Shown here in pieces: positions 5,645 to 5,711 of a DNA stretch of 5,711 nucleotides. The stretch covers positions 1 to 5,711 of the forward strand of contig DAOVQG010000303.1 of the NCBI GenBank assembly GCA_030628805.1, in the 5' to 3' direction. Within the stretch, counting starts at the first letter, position 1; each line of letters starts with the position of its first letter. The notes beneath the pieces were generated by a model. It ran no database searches. It saw only the letters and a program-made list of their open reading frames with translations, and had not been told where the DNA came from. The translations under genes were made by a program, and so were the position numbers. The stretch comes from JAGMDK01 sp023128695 (lineage in GTDB: Bacteria > Planctomycetota > Phycisphaerae > UBA1845 > Fen-1342).

Positions 5645-5711
5645 CACGTTCCCACGTTCCCACGTTCCCACGTTCCCACGTCCCCACGTCCCCACGTTCC
5701 CACGTTCCCAC
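5645..5711. repeat. 8-bp tandem repeat CACGTTCC, cut by the window edge
   Basis: Eight full units start at 5645 and recur every 8 bases, with three more bases at the end. Units 5 and 6 (5677, 5685) read CACGTCCC; the others are identical. The array continues beyond the window, so its real length is unknown. Such arrays gain and lose units by slippage and often break assemblies. Confidence 0.95.

Noticed and set aside
5145..5711. Insertion sequence or MITE
   Set aside because: There is no transposase frame, and no pair of matching terminal inverted repeats with target duplications bounds the region; the inverted copies are internal to the repeat cluster.

Overview
The window looks like GC-rich DNA from a planctomycete, probably of the Phycisphaerae or a related lineage. 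Two clues point there. The first is the dockerin-like tail of the single large protein, with its duplicated NWRDID motif. The second is the downstream cluster of GGGAGGGCGA-type repeats, whose reverse strand spells REGEAPAE again and again; I associate that pattern with planctomycete intergenic DNA. Both are family recognition from memory and were not searched.

Layout: positions 1-287 hold no convincing gene, only several possible stem-loops and a very strong Shine-Dalgarno sequence. Positions 288-5144 (+) are one long gene for a 1618-residue exported protein. It has no recognisable enzyme domain. In order it carries a signal peptide, four PPC-like beta-sandwich domains, and a block in which three proprotein-convertase P domains alternate with five copies of an Ig-like repeat of about 80-95 residues. 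It ends in a two-loop dockerin-like calcium-binding module. Positions 5145-5711 are non-coding and largely built of repeats: a UUCG-capped hairpin just after the stop codon, inverted and direct GC-rich repeats, a 24-bp tandem array, a minus-strand intrinsic terminator, a short GC-rich hairpin, and an 8-bp tandem repeat (CACGTTCC) running off the right edge.

Only one protein gene is present, so no operon partners are visible. The likely reading is a monocistronic gene for a large calcium-binding, adhesive or structural surface protein, followed by a repeat-rich intergenic region. The least expected points are the regular A-P-B / P-B / A-P-B modular order in the protein, the absence of any peptidase domain despite seven peptidase-associated accessory domains, and a minus-strand terminator with no protein gene feeding it inside the window.
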